In this document: in pieces, positions 1 through 11,826 of the stretch | Layout: the number at the start of each line of letters is the position of its first letter | Numbering within the stretch: the stretch's first letter is position 1 | Source of the DNA: Capsicum annuum | Lineage: Eukaryota > Streptophyta > Magnoliopsida > Solanales > Solanaceae | Assembly (NCBI RefSeq): GCF_002878395.1 | Contig: NC_061114.1 | Coordinates: 164,357,949 to 164,421,948 of the forward strand | Direction: 5' to 3' | DNA: 64,000 nucleotides | Made by a program: the position numbers and the translations under genes | Notes under the pieces: model-generated | The model's input: the letters and a program-made list of their open reading frames with translations, nothing else | Databases searched by the model: none | What the model was told of the DNA's origin: nothing

Positions 1-590
1 ATTGAGGCCGATCTTGTGAAGCATTTGAGGATTGTACTTTAGAGGTTACGTAATGAGAAGTTGTATGCTATGTTTTCTAAGTGTGAATGGTTGTTGGATT
101 CTATCTCTTTCATGTGTCATGTGGTGACCAAGAATGACATTGATTTTTATGGTGATAGTTTAAGAGTGATTTGGAATAAGGTGTTGAGTGGTGAATCTAA
201 GTAAGATTCTTTTGCTTCTGATGGTCTCTTGAGGATTGGTGGCGGAGTTTATGTGTCGAGGTTAGAGATTGATTGAGAATGATTTTGGAGGAGGCATATT
301 ATTCCAGATATTCTATCTATCCAAGAGTGACCAAAGTGTATCGTAATTTGAAGTAATTTTACTGGTGGGGTGGCATGAAGAGGAATGTGGTAGATTTCGT
401 AGCTTGTTTCTTGTGTTGTAATCAGGTGAAAGCCAAGCAAGAAAACTGGGTGGTTTTCTTTAGAGATTTCCCAATCATGAGTGAAAGTGGGAGCGAATCA
501 CTTTGAATTATGTGAGGGGGTTTCCTCGTACGTCTCATGGTTCTGACATTATTTGAGTCATGATGTATCATGGATTTATGAAACTTAAGA
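1..590 (+). pseudogene. Tekay/Del-type Ty3-gypsy pol fragment (RT thumb fused to integrase), element H
   Basis: Frame 1 from base 1 reads the end of a Ty3/gypsy reverse transcriptase, with residues like KLYAMFSKCEWLLDSISF, the usual connection region after the YxDD palm. From about 211 it jumps into integrase: a DGLLR stretch, then EEAYYSRYSIYP, YWWGGMKRNVVDFVA and a degenerate C-x2-C of the HHCC zinc finger near 400-430. From 475 to 590 a shifted frame gives the start of the catalytic core (KWERITLNYVRGFPR). RNase H between RT and integrase is missing, so this is an internally deleted copy cut by the window start. Stops (TAG at 40-42 and later) and frameshifts make it non-functional. Its right end merges into the LTR of element G without a clear boundary. 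Family assignment rests on motif order and wording typical of Tekay chromoviruses. Confidence 0.75.
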
Positions 591-599
591 TGCTAAAAC

Positions 600-2122
600 T
601 AGGATTTTTTTGTACGTACAAGGGTATTTTACTGTGGATATGATGGTTTTTTCCTGACTGCAGGATAAGTAGGCTCGGAGAAGGAAAGTGCTGAAAATTT
701 AACTTAAGGAGCATTAGAAGATCAAATCCACGATTGTAGGAGATGACTATGATTGTACAAAGCCTGCTGTACCAAGAAGCTAAGGGTGATTTAAGAAGTC
801 ACTCATACGAAAAGATCATATGCTTGTACATTAATTGTATGATCATACTAAGATATCGTAGGAGGACTAGTCAAAATCAATCGGTAGGAGTTGATTAAAG
901 AGAATAAAATAGTAGCATCCCACGACCGTATGTTAAAGCCATGATTGTAGTATGAGGTCGTGGGAAGGAGCTTGATGTCATGAGAAGGAGTTCTAGATTT
1001 GCAAGCCATAAAAGTTGAACAACAGGATGATCACATTAAAACATTTTCAGATCAAGGTTGATACAATAAAGTCGTACAAGAACCGTATCAATGAGGATCT
1101 GAAAATGAAAATCAATGAGCTAAACAGCAAGCACCCAAGAATGATCTTGGGTTCTACCCCCAATCATACCTTCCTGTCGTTCGAGTCCACCAACCAATAT
1201 TTTCTATTTTGTTTATATTAGAGTTTGTTTTGTCTATAAATACTCTTATAGGGTTATTTTTAAGAGTACACACTACTTTATATTTTACAATATTATATAG
1301 TGATATTCTAAGGCATATTCTTCAAATTTTTATGACATTGTTTCTAGGGTTTTAATTCAAGTTGAGATTTGAGGTTTTATGATTATTGTAAGTTCATAAT
1401 AATATTTTCATCCATGAATTCCTTCTTGTGTTATTTCAATCATGAGTAGTTAAACACCACAATTAGGGTTGTGGGAACCATGATGAATTAACAAAATGGG
1501 TTGTGCTAAGAAATTCTAGACTAGTGTACTTTCATGTATTGTTATTTCCTTCATTATGATTTCTCTTCTAATGGTTGCAAATTTTAGGACCTCTCTTATA
1601 TTCTAAACTTGCTTAAGAGAGAGGTAGATATTAGGAAAAGGAAATAACAACAGAAATTTAAAGCTACCAACTATCATCTAATAACTTGAACCATAACAAG
1701 GATAGTTAATTAGAGATCAAGAACAAGGGTTAGTAGTACGACACTCGAAGTGTGAGAGAAGAACAGTGAAATTCATCTAACCAAGGTATAGGGACATTTA
1801 GATTAAGCTATTTTGTTAGATTTTGCATGCAACAGATCAAAATAGTTTTCTAGCATGAGAAACCCATGTAGTTATGAAGTTATGGGATCATAATCCTATT
1901 ACATTCTCATATTAATTGCAAATCCATCAACCAATAATTGTTACTATTTCTCTTTTGTTTCCCAAAACCCGCTTCTTTTACTTATTTGCTAGTTACCTAG
2001 ACAAATGCTTGATCGCATTTCATCCTATTCCCAGTGGGTTTGACCCCAATCTTATTTTATTCTATATTTGGTTCAACGGCCCTTTTATACTTTTTGGGAG
2101 GTGTAATTTGGGTGACATTAAT
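600..2122 (+). repeat. 5' LTR of Athila element G (left end uncertain)
   Basis: AT-rich, non-coding and placed directly before a degenerate Athila-type primer binding site at 2127-2144. The last 120 bases (a TTTGACCCCAATCTTATTTT stretch near 2038, then GGTGACATTAATTT) follow the layout usually seen just upstream of the Athila PBS. A TATA-like box lies at 1235. I could not find a TG start or target duplication on the left, so the start is a placeholder after fragment H ends. The short open frames at 1015-1221 and 1916-2170 show no protein family features and are treated as chance frames. Confidence 0.45.
1235..1242 (+). promoter_or_regulatory. TATA-like box in LTR of element G
   Basis: TATAAATA is followed by an AT-rich leader that runs about 880 bases to the PBS. 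Placement inside the LTR fits a retrotransposon promoter, but no transcription start can be seen. Confidence 0.35.
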
Positions 2123-2126
2123 TTGT

Positions 2127-2144
2127 TGGCATCATTTCTGGAGA
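2127..2144 (+). other. Degenerate primer binding site of element G (tRNA-Asp type)
   Basis: TGGCATCATTTCTGGAGA matches 12 of 18 bases of the usual Athila PBS TGGCGCCGTTGCCGGGGA. Five of the six differences are transitions. It lies 95 bases before the gag ATG at 2239, the expected order. Confidence 0.6.
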
Positions 2145-2238
2145 ATATGATTATAAATTTGATTGATTGAGTTTGGTGGGCTGTTAGTTTTGTTATCTAA
2201 GTTTACTTTTCTATTATTTCTAGGGCAGACGCTAGTGT

Positions 2239-4345
2239 ATGCCCAATACTCGGAGTCAAGGCAATCCCTTGATTCCATTAGATCCTAAGATTGAGAGAAC
2301 TATAAGACAAAATTGAAGGATGGAGAGAGAAGTTCATGATCAATGAGCCTTGCTCAAGAGGGTTCATGATAATCCAATAACTTTCAATTAGACACTACAA
2401 CAACATGATGTTCAAGAAACTACAAAGCAAGTCACTACTTGATTAATGATAGAGCAAATTGCTTGGCAAGAAGCTACAAGAAAAGTAACAAAAGAAGAAA
2501 GGGCTATACAATAAGAGGCTAATTGTATAATTACACCCGATGCAACGGAGTAAATGAAAAGAATAGGGGACAACAACCTGCCCAATAATATCTACCTATT
2601 TATGATGATCTAAAGGAAGAATTAGGGTATTTATAGCCGATTAAAACAAGTGCACTAATCAAGCTACTAAATTTGAAGGGGGTATTTTCTATCCTGCCTA
2701 CTGATGATGCAAATTTGGATATCACGAACTTTGTGGGGATCTATATTTCATATAATCTACCTAGAGTGAGTCAAAAGGCTATTTGACTGAGGTTATTTCC
2801 ATTCTCTCTGGTAGGAGAAGCTACTCTATGGTTAGGTGAGTTGCCCCATGGATCTATTATTGCTTGGGACGAGTTGAGGACTTAGTTCTTAGATTGATTT
2901 TTCCTACCATCCAAAATATTGTAATTGAAAGCTAAGATATACAACTTATGGTAGTTGCATTTAGAGACATTATATAAGACATGATTGAGGTTAAAATGGA
3001 AGCTATATATTATGCCAAATCACAATATTACTGGTAAAAAGTTGCTAGAGATCTTCTACAAAGTCTTGAGTTCTAACACTATAGTCATAGCTGACACTAT
3101 TATTGGTAGGAACTTCATGAGTCCATGATGGGAGCATACTTTTGAGATCTTAGATCATATTACATAAACCAAATGAGGGCAGCTTAATTAGGAGGCAGAT
3201 AGATCCATTAGTACTTATGTAATTAGAGCCTCTACTGAGTAGTGAGCATTAGATGAGATTGTGGTTCAAGAGGTGGTATAATTGAGCACTGATATTAGGT
3301 TTCTTACTAAATAATTTATGGTATCTGGAGCAGAGAAGATTGATATAGTGGGTAATCGAGGTAAGGTTTTAGGATAAAAAGATTCAGATTCTGAAAAAGA
3401 GGCTAAATATCTTGACAAAGAGGTGGCAAGATTCTTAACCATGATAAGGGTCTAATTAAGATAATTGGAACTTTAAGAAAGGGAATTAAGGTTAGATCTA
3501 TTTTGGATACAACTACAATATGTTTGGATATAGAGATAGTATTCAGCGCAATGATGGTGATTAGAAGCAAAAAGATGATTATAAAGACAAGAGTGGCTTG
3601 TATGTTCCACCGGGGAATTGTGATGCTAAGTATAGAAATTCAAGGATGGAAACTTTTCTTGTGAAACTTGTTAAGGGGTTAGAGAGCCAAGAAAATTTCC
3701 TTAAGGAGATCAGGGCATACATTTCAGGGATGCGCCAAAAATTTGAGTCTCATGGAATTTCTATTAAATAACTTGAGCAACTATTTATGCAAATATCCAT
3801 CGTACTGAACCAGCATAACCAAGGCATACAATCGAGCAACACCATTAAAAATCCTAAGAAGGATAGACATTTTCTAGTCATCACTATTTAGAGTGGTAAG
3901 GGTATTACTGATCCACCTATACCTTTGGTTGATGATAAAAGGGATGACCCTACGATCATTAATGATTAGATTAGGATAAAGCAGAAAATTTGGTGGTAAA
4001 TAAGGATGTATCTCAAAATCCCCTAGTTTCTGACAAATAGGCTAATTTTGGTAAAGAAAAAGGTAAGGACTCCATAACAGTATTGAAGCCCATTCCACGA
4101 CATCCTCCTTGTTTTATCCAAAGGTGGAAAAAGAAAGCCAAAGAGAGAAAATATGAAAGGTTTCTTTCAATGCCAAAGAAGTTGTTGGTAAACATCCCTC
4201 TTGTAGAGTATTAACAAAAAATGTCAGGCTATGCAAAATTTATGAAGGACTTGGTGACAAAGTAGAGGATAGTGAGTTTTGAGCTTGCAGACAACATAAA
4301 CCATCATAAGGCAATTGTTTCCCACTATCTAGATAAGAAGAAGGA
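2239..4345 (+). pseudogene. Athila-type gag pseudogene (element G)
   Basis: The ATG at 2239 begins MPNTRSQG followed by PLIPLDPKIERT, the typical Athila Gag N-terminus, and meets a TGA after 26 codons. A central Retrotrans_gag-like block follows at about 2680-3190 (LRLFPFSLVGEATLWLGELP, then a FLPSK-like motif), then a low-complexity linker and, from about 3840, KNPKKD and LKPIPRHPPCFIQRWKKKAK, the basic C-terminal region that precedes protease in Athila polyproteins. At 4150-4250 the conserved LVNIPL and YAKFMKDLVTK motifs are readable. Gag would form the virus-like particle. Many stops and frameshifts are present, and the longest clean stretches are under 90 codons. The chosen start is the only ATG with a family-like N-terminus downstream of the PBS. 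Confidence 0.8.
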
Positions 4346-4740
4346 AAATATGAGAGCTTTCATGATTACTTATACTATAGGGTATCTAAATTTTTCAAAA
4401 GCCTTATATAATGTGGTTACTAATATTAAACTAATGCAGCTAGTCTTTTACAAGCAATCAGGGTTAGGTTTACCTAAATTAACCTATATGAGACTCTTGA
4501 TGGTGGATCCACTATGAAAACGCTGGTGGGAATCTGGTGTGATGCATTGTAAAGGTAGCTTTATACTTTTGGCTAACTTTATTCTTCTTGACTTTGAGGT
4601 TCTCATTATATTAGGAATGTTTTTTCTCATGACTTGATAAGAATTGGTTGATATGGTGATTGGGTAAATGAAACCTTGGTTGAATAATGAGTAGGTTACT
4701 TTGAATATATGCCATTCCATGAAGCAATCAAAGGATATAT
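4346..4740 (+). pseudogene. Athila-type aspartic protease pseudogene (element G)
   Basis: The frame reads YTIGYLNFSKALYNVVTNIK, then QSGLGLPKLTYMRLLM, matching the Athila retropepsin core that in intact copies has ALxDLGASINLM. The catalytic Asp is replaced by Asn (codon AAT inside ALYNVV at about 4399-4416). After a stop near 4515 the shifted frame continues with a DFEVLIILGMFF-like segment, the family's second conserved hydrophobic-Gly motif. The enzyme would cleave the Gag-Pol polyprotein. With the active Asp lost and the frame broken it is dead. It is continuous with gag upstream and with the RT linker downstream, the normal Athila order. Confidence 0.75.
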
Positions 4741-4879
4741 ATGTGATATCTGTGATAGATACCCTATATGAGAGGAGTTGGTAGTTACTATTAAGGAAAT
4801 ACTTTTTGTTAAGAGACTTTCAACATTAATAATGAATTTTGATAGTAAATGCACTTGTTGTAGGGTTTCATAAATTGAT

Positions 4880-5850
4880 GTACCAAAGAAGTTGGACCTT
4901 GATCTGAAGAATAGAGTAATCCCACAGAATAAAACTTTTATTGATGAGCCTCCCATTTTGGAAGTCAAAGCCCTTTATTTTCATCGACGGTATGTATTTT
5001 TGGGGGCCAACAACACCTTGCCAGTTGTCATTATAGCTGATTTACTAGAGTTGCAGGTTGAGGCCTTAGTATCTTGTTTACAGTGGTTCAACAGGGCCAT
5101 TAGATGGTTTATTGCTAACATTATTGGAACTTCACTTAGGATTTGACTCTAAGAAGTTCCACTTTATAGTTAAAAAAATTATGCTTGGTCATAAGATTTC
5201 AAGGAAAGGGATTATGGTCAACAAGGCAGAGGTTGAAATAACTGAGAAATTGTCTCCATTAATTTCTTTGAAGGATATTCATAGTTTTTTAGCGCATGGG
5301 AGTTTCTATAGGAGATTCATCAAGGACTTCTCTAGGATTGACAATCTATTATGAAAGGTATTAGAGAAAAAGGTAAAATTTGTATCTGATAATGCATGTC
5401 TAAAATCATTTGAGTGACTGAAAGAGAAGTTGATTTCAACCCCTACCATTTTATCTACAGATTAGACCTTTCTATTTGAGGTTATATGCAATGCTAGTGG
5501 CACGGTGCAAGGTGCAATCCTAATGAAAAGGAAGCAGAAGATACTACATCTCATCTACTATTCTAGATAATAACTTAACCCTTCCCAAAAGAACAACATA
5601 GTGATTGAACAGGATTTTCTTATTCTTGTTTCTGTATTCAAAATATTTCAATTTACTTGCTTGGAACAAAAGTGATTATGCATACTGACCATGAATATTT
5701 TTGATACCTCATGGGAAAAGATACAAAGCCAAGGATGATAAGATGGGTACATTTATTTTAGGAATTCAACTTTGAGGTCAAGGATTTATAAGGTAATGAG
5801 AATCAAATGGTAGACCATTTATCACGCCTCGATGAAGAGGCAATGCTAAA
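4880..5850 (+). pseudogene. Athila-type reverse transcriptase/RNase H pseudogene with RT palm deleted (element G)
   Basis: 4882-5117 encodes the RT N-terminal linker (EPPILEVKALYFHRRYVFLG, then VVIIADLLELQVEALVS and IRWFIANIIG). At about 5115 it joins directly to the RT thumb/connection (FHFIVKKIMLGHKISRKGI, then SFLAHGSFYRRFIKDFSRID). The fingers and palm with the catalytic YxDD are therefore missing, a deletion of several hundred bases. RNase H follows: LKEKLISTPTI, then CNASGTVQGAI at about 5487-5520, where the family has CDASG, so the first catalytic Asp is Asn. The frame then decays through PSQKNN and a shifted remnant of the VADHLSRL end at about 5810. It would have copied element RNA into DNA and removed the RNA strand. 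It is non-functional. Confidence 0.8.
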
Positions 5851-5884
5851 ACAAGCATATGAGCTTGAAACTTATGATACTTTT

Positions 5885-7080
5885 CCAGATGAGGTATTGG
5901 CAGCATCACAAGACATAATTCCCTGATTTATAGAATTTGCCAATACTTTGGCAAGTGACCTAGTTCCAGAAGATATGTCATTTTAGCAGCTAAAACAATT
6001 TATCCATGATGTTAGAAAACTCTTTTGAGATGAGCCATACTTGTTTTTGATTTTTGTGCAGATGGAGTGATCTATAAATGTTTCCTGAGGTTGAGATGAT
6101 GAATATCTTAGAGGCATGTCACTCGTCACCAGTTGGAGGTCTTCATGGAGGTGCATCCACTACAAAAAAGATCTTGCAATAGGGTTACTATTAGAACACC
6201 ATTTATAATGATGCTCATTACTATGCTAGGGTTTGTGTCCAGTGTTAAAGGCAAGGGAACATCTTGTGCAGATATGAACTTCCAATGTCAACTATCCTTG
6301 AGCTTGAATTGTTTAACGTTTGGGGTATTGACTTTATAGGCCCTTTGTGAGTTTTCATGGAATGAAATACATCTTGGTGGCTGTTGATTATGTTTCCAAA
6401 TAGGTGGAGGTAGTTTCACTTCTAAACAATAAAGGTAGGAGTGTCACTATCTCTTTTAAAACCTTCTCCAAATTTTGTACACCCTGAGTAATCATTAGTA
6501 ATGGGGACTCATACTTCTGCAATCATCTATTCAAAAACTTTCTTGATAAATGTGGTTTTAAGTGAAAGGTGGAAACAACTTACCATCCTCATACAAGTGG
6601 CCAAGTTGAAGTCTCCAATCAAGAGATGAATCTATCTTGGTGAATACTATGAATGCCAATAGGACAGACTAAGCTAGAGGGTTGGATGATGTATTATGGG
6701 CTTACCAGAAAACTATCAAGACTCCCATAGGTGCTTCTATATATCAACTTGTGTATAGAAAGGCATGCTACTTGCTTATTGAACTAGAACATAAGGCACT
6801 GCGGGTACTAAAGAGGTTAAATCTGGAATAGAGTGATACAGCAAAATAGACATTAGCACATATGAATGATATGGATGAATTTTATCTCCACATTTATGAG
6901 AGTTTGTATAAGGAAAAAAAATTTATATCATGACCAACAGATTTAGTTCAGAGTACTCAACCTAGGAGACTTCGTCTTGCTATATAATTCATGGATTGAG
7001 GTCTAAATGGTCTGACCATTCATTATGGTAAGTGTATTTTAGCATGGGTAAATTGAGATGATAGGATATGAGGGGGCACT
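5885..7080 (+). pseudogene. Athila-type integrase pseudogene (element G)
   Basis: The N-terminal zinc-binding region is recognisable at 6085-6150 (EVEMMNILEACHSSPVGGLH). The core follows: WGIDFIGP-like residues at about 6330, KYILVAVDYVSK at about 6365, then VIISNGDSYFCNHLFKNF at 6490-6545, TTYHPHTSGQVEVSNQE at 6575-6625, and later PIGASIYQLVY. The first catalytic Asp is retained. In the conserved ISDGG block the second Asp is Asn (AAT at about 6500), and the Glu-containing SGQVEVSNQE motif is present. The tail at about 7070-7120 (FKVNGQRVKHY) is the usual end of Athila integrase. Integrase joins element cDNA to the chromosome. Numerous stops and frameshifts make it inactive. Confidence 0.8.
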
Positions 7081-7190
7081 ATTCAAGGTAAATGGTCAGC
7101 GTGTGAAACACTATGTGGGAACTATAGAAGAGACGAGGGCATATGAGAAATGAATCTTAATAAACTCTGATTAGTCAAGGTAGTTGGGTT

Positions 7191-7231
7191 GTGCTGCAAT
7201 GTTAAATGAAGTGCTTCATAGGAGGCAACCC
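7191..7231 (+). repeat. Athila post-pol conserved non-coding motif, copy 1
   Basis: GTGCTGCAATGTTAAATGAA followed by a GCTTC..AGGAGGCAACCC end. This AGGAGGCAACCC-ended box recurs at 7275-7315 and, in element C, at 32986-33030, always just after pol or its deletion point. Function unknown; it is non-coding here. Confidence 0.65.
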
Positions 7232-7274
7232 GTAGTCTAGTTGTTGAAGTCTGAGTAACCAACTTAGCTATATT

Positions 7275-7315
7275 GTGCTGCGATGTTATATCAAGCACTT
7301 TTTAGGAGGCAATCC
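7275..7315 (+). repeat. Athila post-pol conserved non-coding motif, copy 2
   Basis: GTGCTGCGATGTTATATCAA followed by a GCACT..AGGAGGCAATCC end. It lies 84 bases after copy 1, so the motif is directly duplicated in element G. Confidence 0.6.
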
Positions 7316-8576
7316 TTATTTTATACTTTATTTTTTTAAGGGGAATGTTTGGTGCACTGGACATAGGATTGATCCCTTGAGAGGTTTGTATGATTGTGGG
7401 TTCAATCAATTGATAACTCTTGAACAAAGTTCTGAAGGATGAAAAATTAGGAGTGATCCCATGATTGTCCACTACGCTTATATCTAGATGACATGATCAT
7501 AGTGTCCATCGTCTGATTGAAAACCTACAAATCATCAAAATAGTCTTCAAACCTATGAGTTTAAGGAACAATCAGAGTTACATATCACGATAGTCCTTAA
7601 GATTCATAGGTTCCCACGTGAGTTTTCTATATCCCTCATGATACGAGGCAAAGTCACGGTCGTGGATTCATTCTACTATCATATATTCCAGTTGTCTATT
7701 GGGTCTATTTACTTTAATAAACCACTAAACCTGACCCAACCCGACTTGAAATTTGATTCTAAAACCCTGTACCCTTAACCACTTTACCTAAACCCTCATT
7801 CAAACTCAATTCAAACTAATTGGAACAATTAAAAAATGGTAAAAGGCAAGAATATTCACCTCAATTTCATGCACTATAGCTACTTCTTGTTGTATTAACC
7901 TCTAAAGCAACCATATTCTTGAAGAAAAATTATATGTTTATATCATATATGTTCTTATTTTTAATTAAGTCATCCATTGTCACACCTATATTGCTAAACT
8001 ATGTTCAAGCTATAGTTTTAAAATGATTACAATAGTGGGGAAGTCTGAGTACCCATTTGTTTCTATAGATGGTCAATAAAGGTCAAAATAAGGCCCCCTT
8101 GGAAATTTGACACCTTTTACATACTAGAGTAATCCATGACAAAAACTATGATCATGGTATCTACATAAAGGTGTACCTTGGGTTGTTGTAGGGTCTCAGT
8201 TAAAATTCTAGTAGTGCTTCTCATACAAGCACATTCCATGAATGTCTTATCTAGGTAAGATCATGGTATGTACTCATCTGATGTGACATACCCCCCGTAC
8301 TTTAGTGGTGATCCTATGATCATAAGGTAATATCCCATCATCATTTCATGATCTTGGAATCTAGACGTCTAAGGGCATGTCTTTCCAATACTTTTGTTGA
8401 ACCCTTCCTATGATAGAAAGGAGCGATCATGACTTCATTGCATGACCATAGTAAGGCTCATCTGACACATTTACTGAATCAATTTATAAGTTTTAAAAAT
8501 TTATACTAGCCTTTTCCTATATATGTACAATGGTACCAAAGGTACAAATAAAGCTACAAAAGGAAATCTTCAAGAA
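7316..8576 (+). other. Non-coding spacer of element G between pol and envelope-like region
   Basis: No credible frame. It contains a stretch near 8038-8060 (GGGGAAGTCTGAGTACCC) that resembles sequences in element C at about 33613 and 35645, supporting shared Athila ancestry of this spacer. Scattered short ATGATCATAG-like palindromic words give it a patterned look, but there is no ordered repeat. Confidence 0.5.
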
Positions 8577-10370
8577 GATGGCACCCAAGGACACATATTC
8601 AGTCTCAGACAGTGAGTTCGATAGCTCAAGAGGCACCGAGGTAGACTTCTCCACCAGTTCCATGTAAGAACAAAACTCACTTTGAACCACGAGGGCTAAG
8701 GAAAAAGATGTGGAACAAGTCAAAGCTTGACTTTTATGGACTTGGTCAATGCCATAACACTAATAAATCTTTCTCAGTCTAAAGAAGTAAGGAACCTAGG
8801 GATAGCACTGAGGATGCTGAAGAAGAGAGTTTCTCAAAAAAGAAGGATGAGTCTAACCCCAACTCATCCTTCAAGGGTGCTACTGCTGCTCCACCTTAAA
8901 GGGGCGTGGATTTGAGATGTTGGATAGTCCCAAACTCCAAGGACTATTATATTGATAGGGTATCAATGACATAATAGAAAAATAAGAAGAGGAACATTCA
9001 GAAAAACCCCAAATCCTCCTAGAGTCTCTCTAGAAGATTCCAACCTTAGTATAGGGATTTAAGAGGTATGAATTGGGGTAAATGCCTAAAACCCTTTAGA
9101 ACTATGTGCTAGAGTTGAGTGCATGAGTATTACACAATGTCGTGACAATGCCAAAAAATATGACTCTTCCAAGAAAGGAAAAGGACATGAACAAGCAGTC
9201 CATACTTGACACTATATAGGTCTAGGATAGTGAGGTCAACATCTTTGTTAGGGATATCTCAAGAGCCTTGTATAAAGAAGCATTTGAGTTAACTAAAGAT
9301 GCTCCAGAGTATGAATTTTGGATAAATAATTTAAAAAGTGTGAAGATGCTAAGTATGGATGATAGGATACTGAACTATAGGTTGCTGACATCAGATTACA
9401 CTGATAGCCATTGATAAAACATAAGGTGTGACCAATGCCTACCTAGTAGCTGGTTTTGTTTCAAAAGTGGAGCTAAATATCATACAGATTATCATGGAAG
9501 GTATTTGACATAGGGTGCTCTAGTTTAGCACCATATTAATTTTTCCTTTTCTTGTTACTCAGTTAATGAGTAGTGCACATGTCCCAACTAACTATGCGAT
9601 GGACCGAGTGATTCAGCCAACTAAAGTTACAGACATATTTCTAATAAAAGATATGAGAAACCCAGATACCTAGGGAGAGGTCTTAAGATTCTATATGTAG
9701 TTGGGGATGCCCCAGCTAGTGACTTACTAGCGTATGATATTGGTTCATTTTCTTCTTCTACACCATCGATATTAATTCACAGTCGTTCATTGGTTTCGAC
9801 TAGATATATATGTTTGTTACGACTTCACAGTTTAAAGAGATTTCACGGATCTTGCTTTTATACGATTGGTAAGATTAAGAAGCTAGAGTTTGGGGTTAAG
9901 ACTTATGTCAGTGATGAGATTTAGGCTATGGTCAAGAAGTGCACACCCAAGAAGCTGGATTTAAGAGTCGGATAGTGGCTACAATGGATGTAGTCCAGGC
10001 ACTAGACTTGACAGATATTAAGGTAGAACTATCTGAACTTAAGGAAATAATTAAGGTATTGTCTGAGAGGGTTGATGTGAAACCTTCTATACCACCACCT
10101 ATGCCTTAACTGACAAATCTTACATTGGACATAGACTCATTGGTTCCTAACTCTTATACTCCAGCACTAGATATTAAGGAGATATGTGAAGAATTGAGAC
10201 CTCCAAAAAGAGGAGAGGTGTTAAGATAGATAGACATGGAAAAACAAAATCATCTAAGAAGAAGAAGAAGAAGAAAATAAAAAAGAAGCTGTCTTGGCAG
10301 ACCTCTAAGGAGGTGATTCTGGAGGGAGGAGTAAAATTAGTAAGAGTGAGGGTCAATTACTTCTTTTTGA
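8577..10370 (+). pseudogene. Envelope-like / putative plant transposon protein pseudogene (element G)
   Basis: The ATG at 8577 starts MAPKDTYSVSDSEFDSSRGT and stops after 29 codons. Broken frames follow. Around 9215-9420 the residues VQDSEVNIFVRDISRALY and WINNLKSVKMLSMDDRIL resemble the central part of the 'putative plant transposon protein' domain, which Athila-type elements carry in the envelope position and which element C preserves better. From 9984 a frame with one internal TAA (10107) reads MDVVQALDLTDIKVELSELK, then IIKVLSERV, a heptad-like helix, then SYTPALDIKEICEELRPPKR. A shifted frame next to it ends in a run of lysines (GAA/AAG repeat, 10256-10275). Such acidic, coiled and Lys-rich tails are common in this family. 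The biological role of the protein is unknown. The position after pol supports the call more than any single motif. Confidence 0.5.
10256..10275 (+). repeat. (AAG)n simple repeat
   Basis: About seven AAG units that would encode the Lys-rich tail of the envelope-like frame in element G. Confidence 0.8.
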
Positions 10371-11826
10371 TTAGATAGTTGACTTCCACAGATAGGAAAT
10401 TGACTATTGATGCAGTATTGAAAAATTTAAGAAATAAAGTATTGAAAGTAAATGACACCAGCTATTTTATAGTAGTTGGGACCTTGGATAGGTATTACTC
10501 TAGTCCCTTTGGGTAGCAATGGTTTCTTATAGTTCTTTGTAATTGAAATCAAAGTACATGAATTGAGTCAATCTTATTGGCTATGAATCACACTATTTTT
10601 CTTTCTTTATTACATTGATATAATGCCCTACCAACTATGTGTTTCTCTCATATCTATTTTAATACATAGTAAACTTTAGAGAATACAATGTTTGAATAAA
10701 GTAGAGCAAAGAGCTAGAGAAGGTTGAGACAAAAGCATATCTCTTCCTTTGTCTTCCAATATTTATATAGTAATGATTATATTACTACTAGCCATTCGAA
10801 GCTAGATGTATAAGGAAACCCAAAAGATTTTTCTCTTTTGGAAAATGAATAATGAATATTTAATTTCAAAGAATAAAGACTAAAAGGAAAATCTAACTAA
10901 GTAAAATATATACAAAAGAAGGAGATGTGGGATCCCATGATTTAAGTGATCGTTTAAATACAATAACCATCTTCCTTTAATGGAATGTCTTTTGAGGTAC
11001 TTTCTCCCTTTTTGAGCATGATTGAGGATTTCATCTGATTCTCTTTTTTCCTAAATTCCTACAAATTAACCATTCATCAAAATTTAACATTATCAATCTT
11101 CTCCCTTTAATGGATGAGAATAATGAAATAAGCAAAGAACTTCCCTATTAGACTCCTCTCAAAGTCATTGGTATTTGTTCCCCCTTAATGAATGAGTCTT
11201 TTATGAGATTGCCCCGACACAGATAGATTGCATACTATTATCCACCTTTGACATCAATTAAAAAGGGAAAAGTTCAAAAATATAAAACTAGGTAAAACCT
11301 AACATGATAACAAAGTAAAAGTATTTATCCGGTTATGCCCGTTTACAACCCAAAAAAAAACAAAAAAAAACAAGACATTATTCATAGATATTAATTAACA
11401 GCAGGAGGATGACCTAAAAAAAAGTAAGCCAAGGTCTAAGAAGTGGTGTACTTTAGGTTAGTGAACTGAGTTTAAGTAGTGGTAGAGAGAGTATTAGGTA
11501 TAGCTCAAGTCTTAGCTATAAGGTATGTTTCCTTCTTAATAACGTGATCCATCTTGACACAAACACGAGCAATATTTGATCCTATCTCTTTGCTTGTATC
11601 CATGATTTTGTCTAGCTGAAAGTGAGTACCAAGCAGGAGATATTTGATAGTGTTAATTTTAGAATAAATTTCTAATAGCCGTAGCTCTACATCCATAAAT
11701 ATAGTACTAGAAAGATAAGGTAGAGGAGAGGAGTGCAACTTGTGAGAGAAAGGATTTTTAGTAGAGAAGCTTTGAAGATTTCAAAACCAAACATCATCAA
11801 CTAAAATATAACCCATACTAGCAAAG
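10371..11826. other. Unassigned AT-rich DNA between Athila G and Tekay A
   Basis: I see no gene and no recognisable 3' LTR of G here. It has poly-A runs around 11353-11371, and a word at about 11248-11275 (TTTGACATCAATTAAAAAGG) vaguely like the polypurine region of some copia elements. A minus-strand frame at 11505-11738 (77 codons) matches no family I know and has no supporting context. The last five bases before A are CAAAG, the possible left target site. Confidence 0.5.

Noticed and set aside
1015..1221. 68-codon frame in the G LTR
   Set aside because: No homologous frame elsewhere, no motif, and it sits in LTR-like AT-rich sequence.
11248..11275. Copia-like polypurine word
   Set aside because: Only a loose resemblance; no copia LTR, RT or integrase nearby.
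11505..11738. 77-codon minus-strand frame as a possible host gene
   Set aside because: No recognisable motif and no upstream signals or exon structure; 77 codons can occur by chance in AT-rich DNA.
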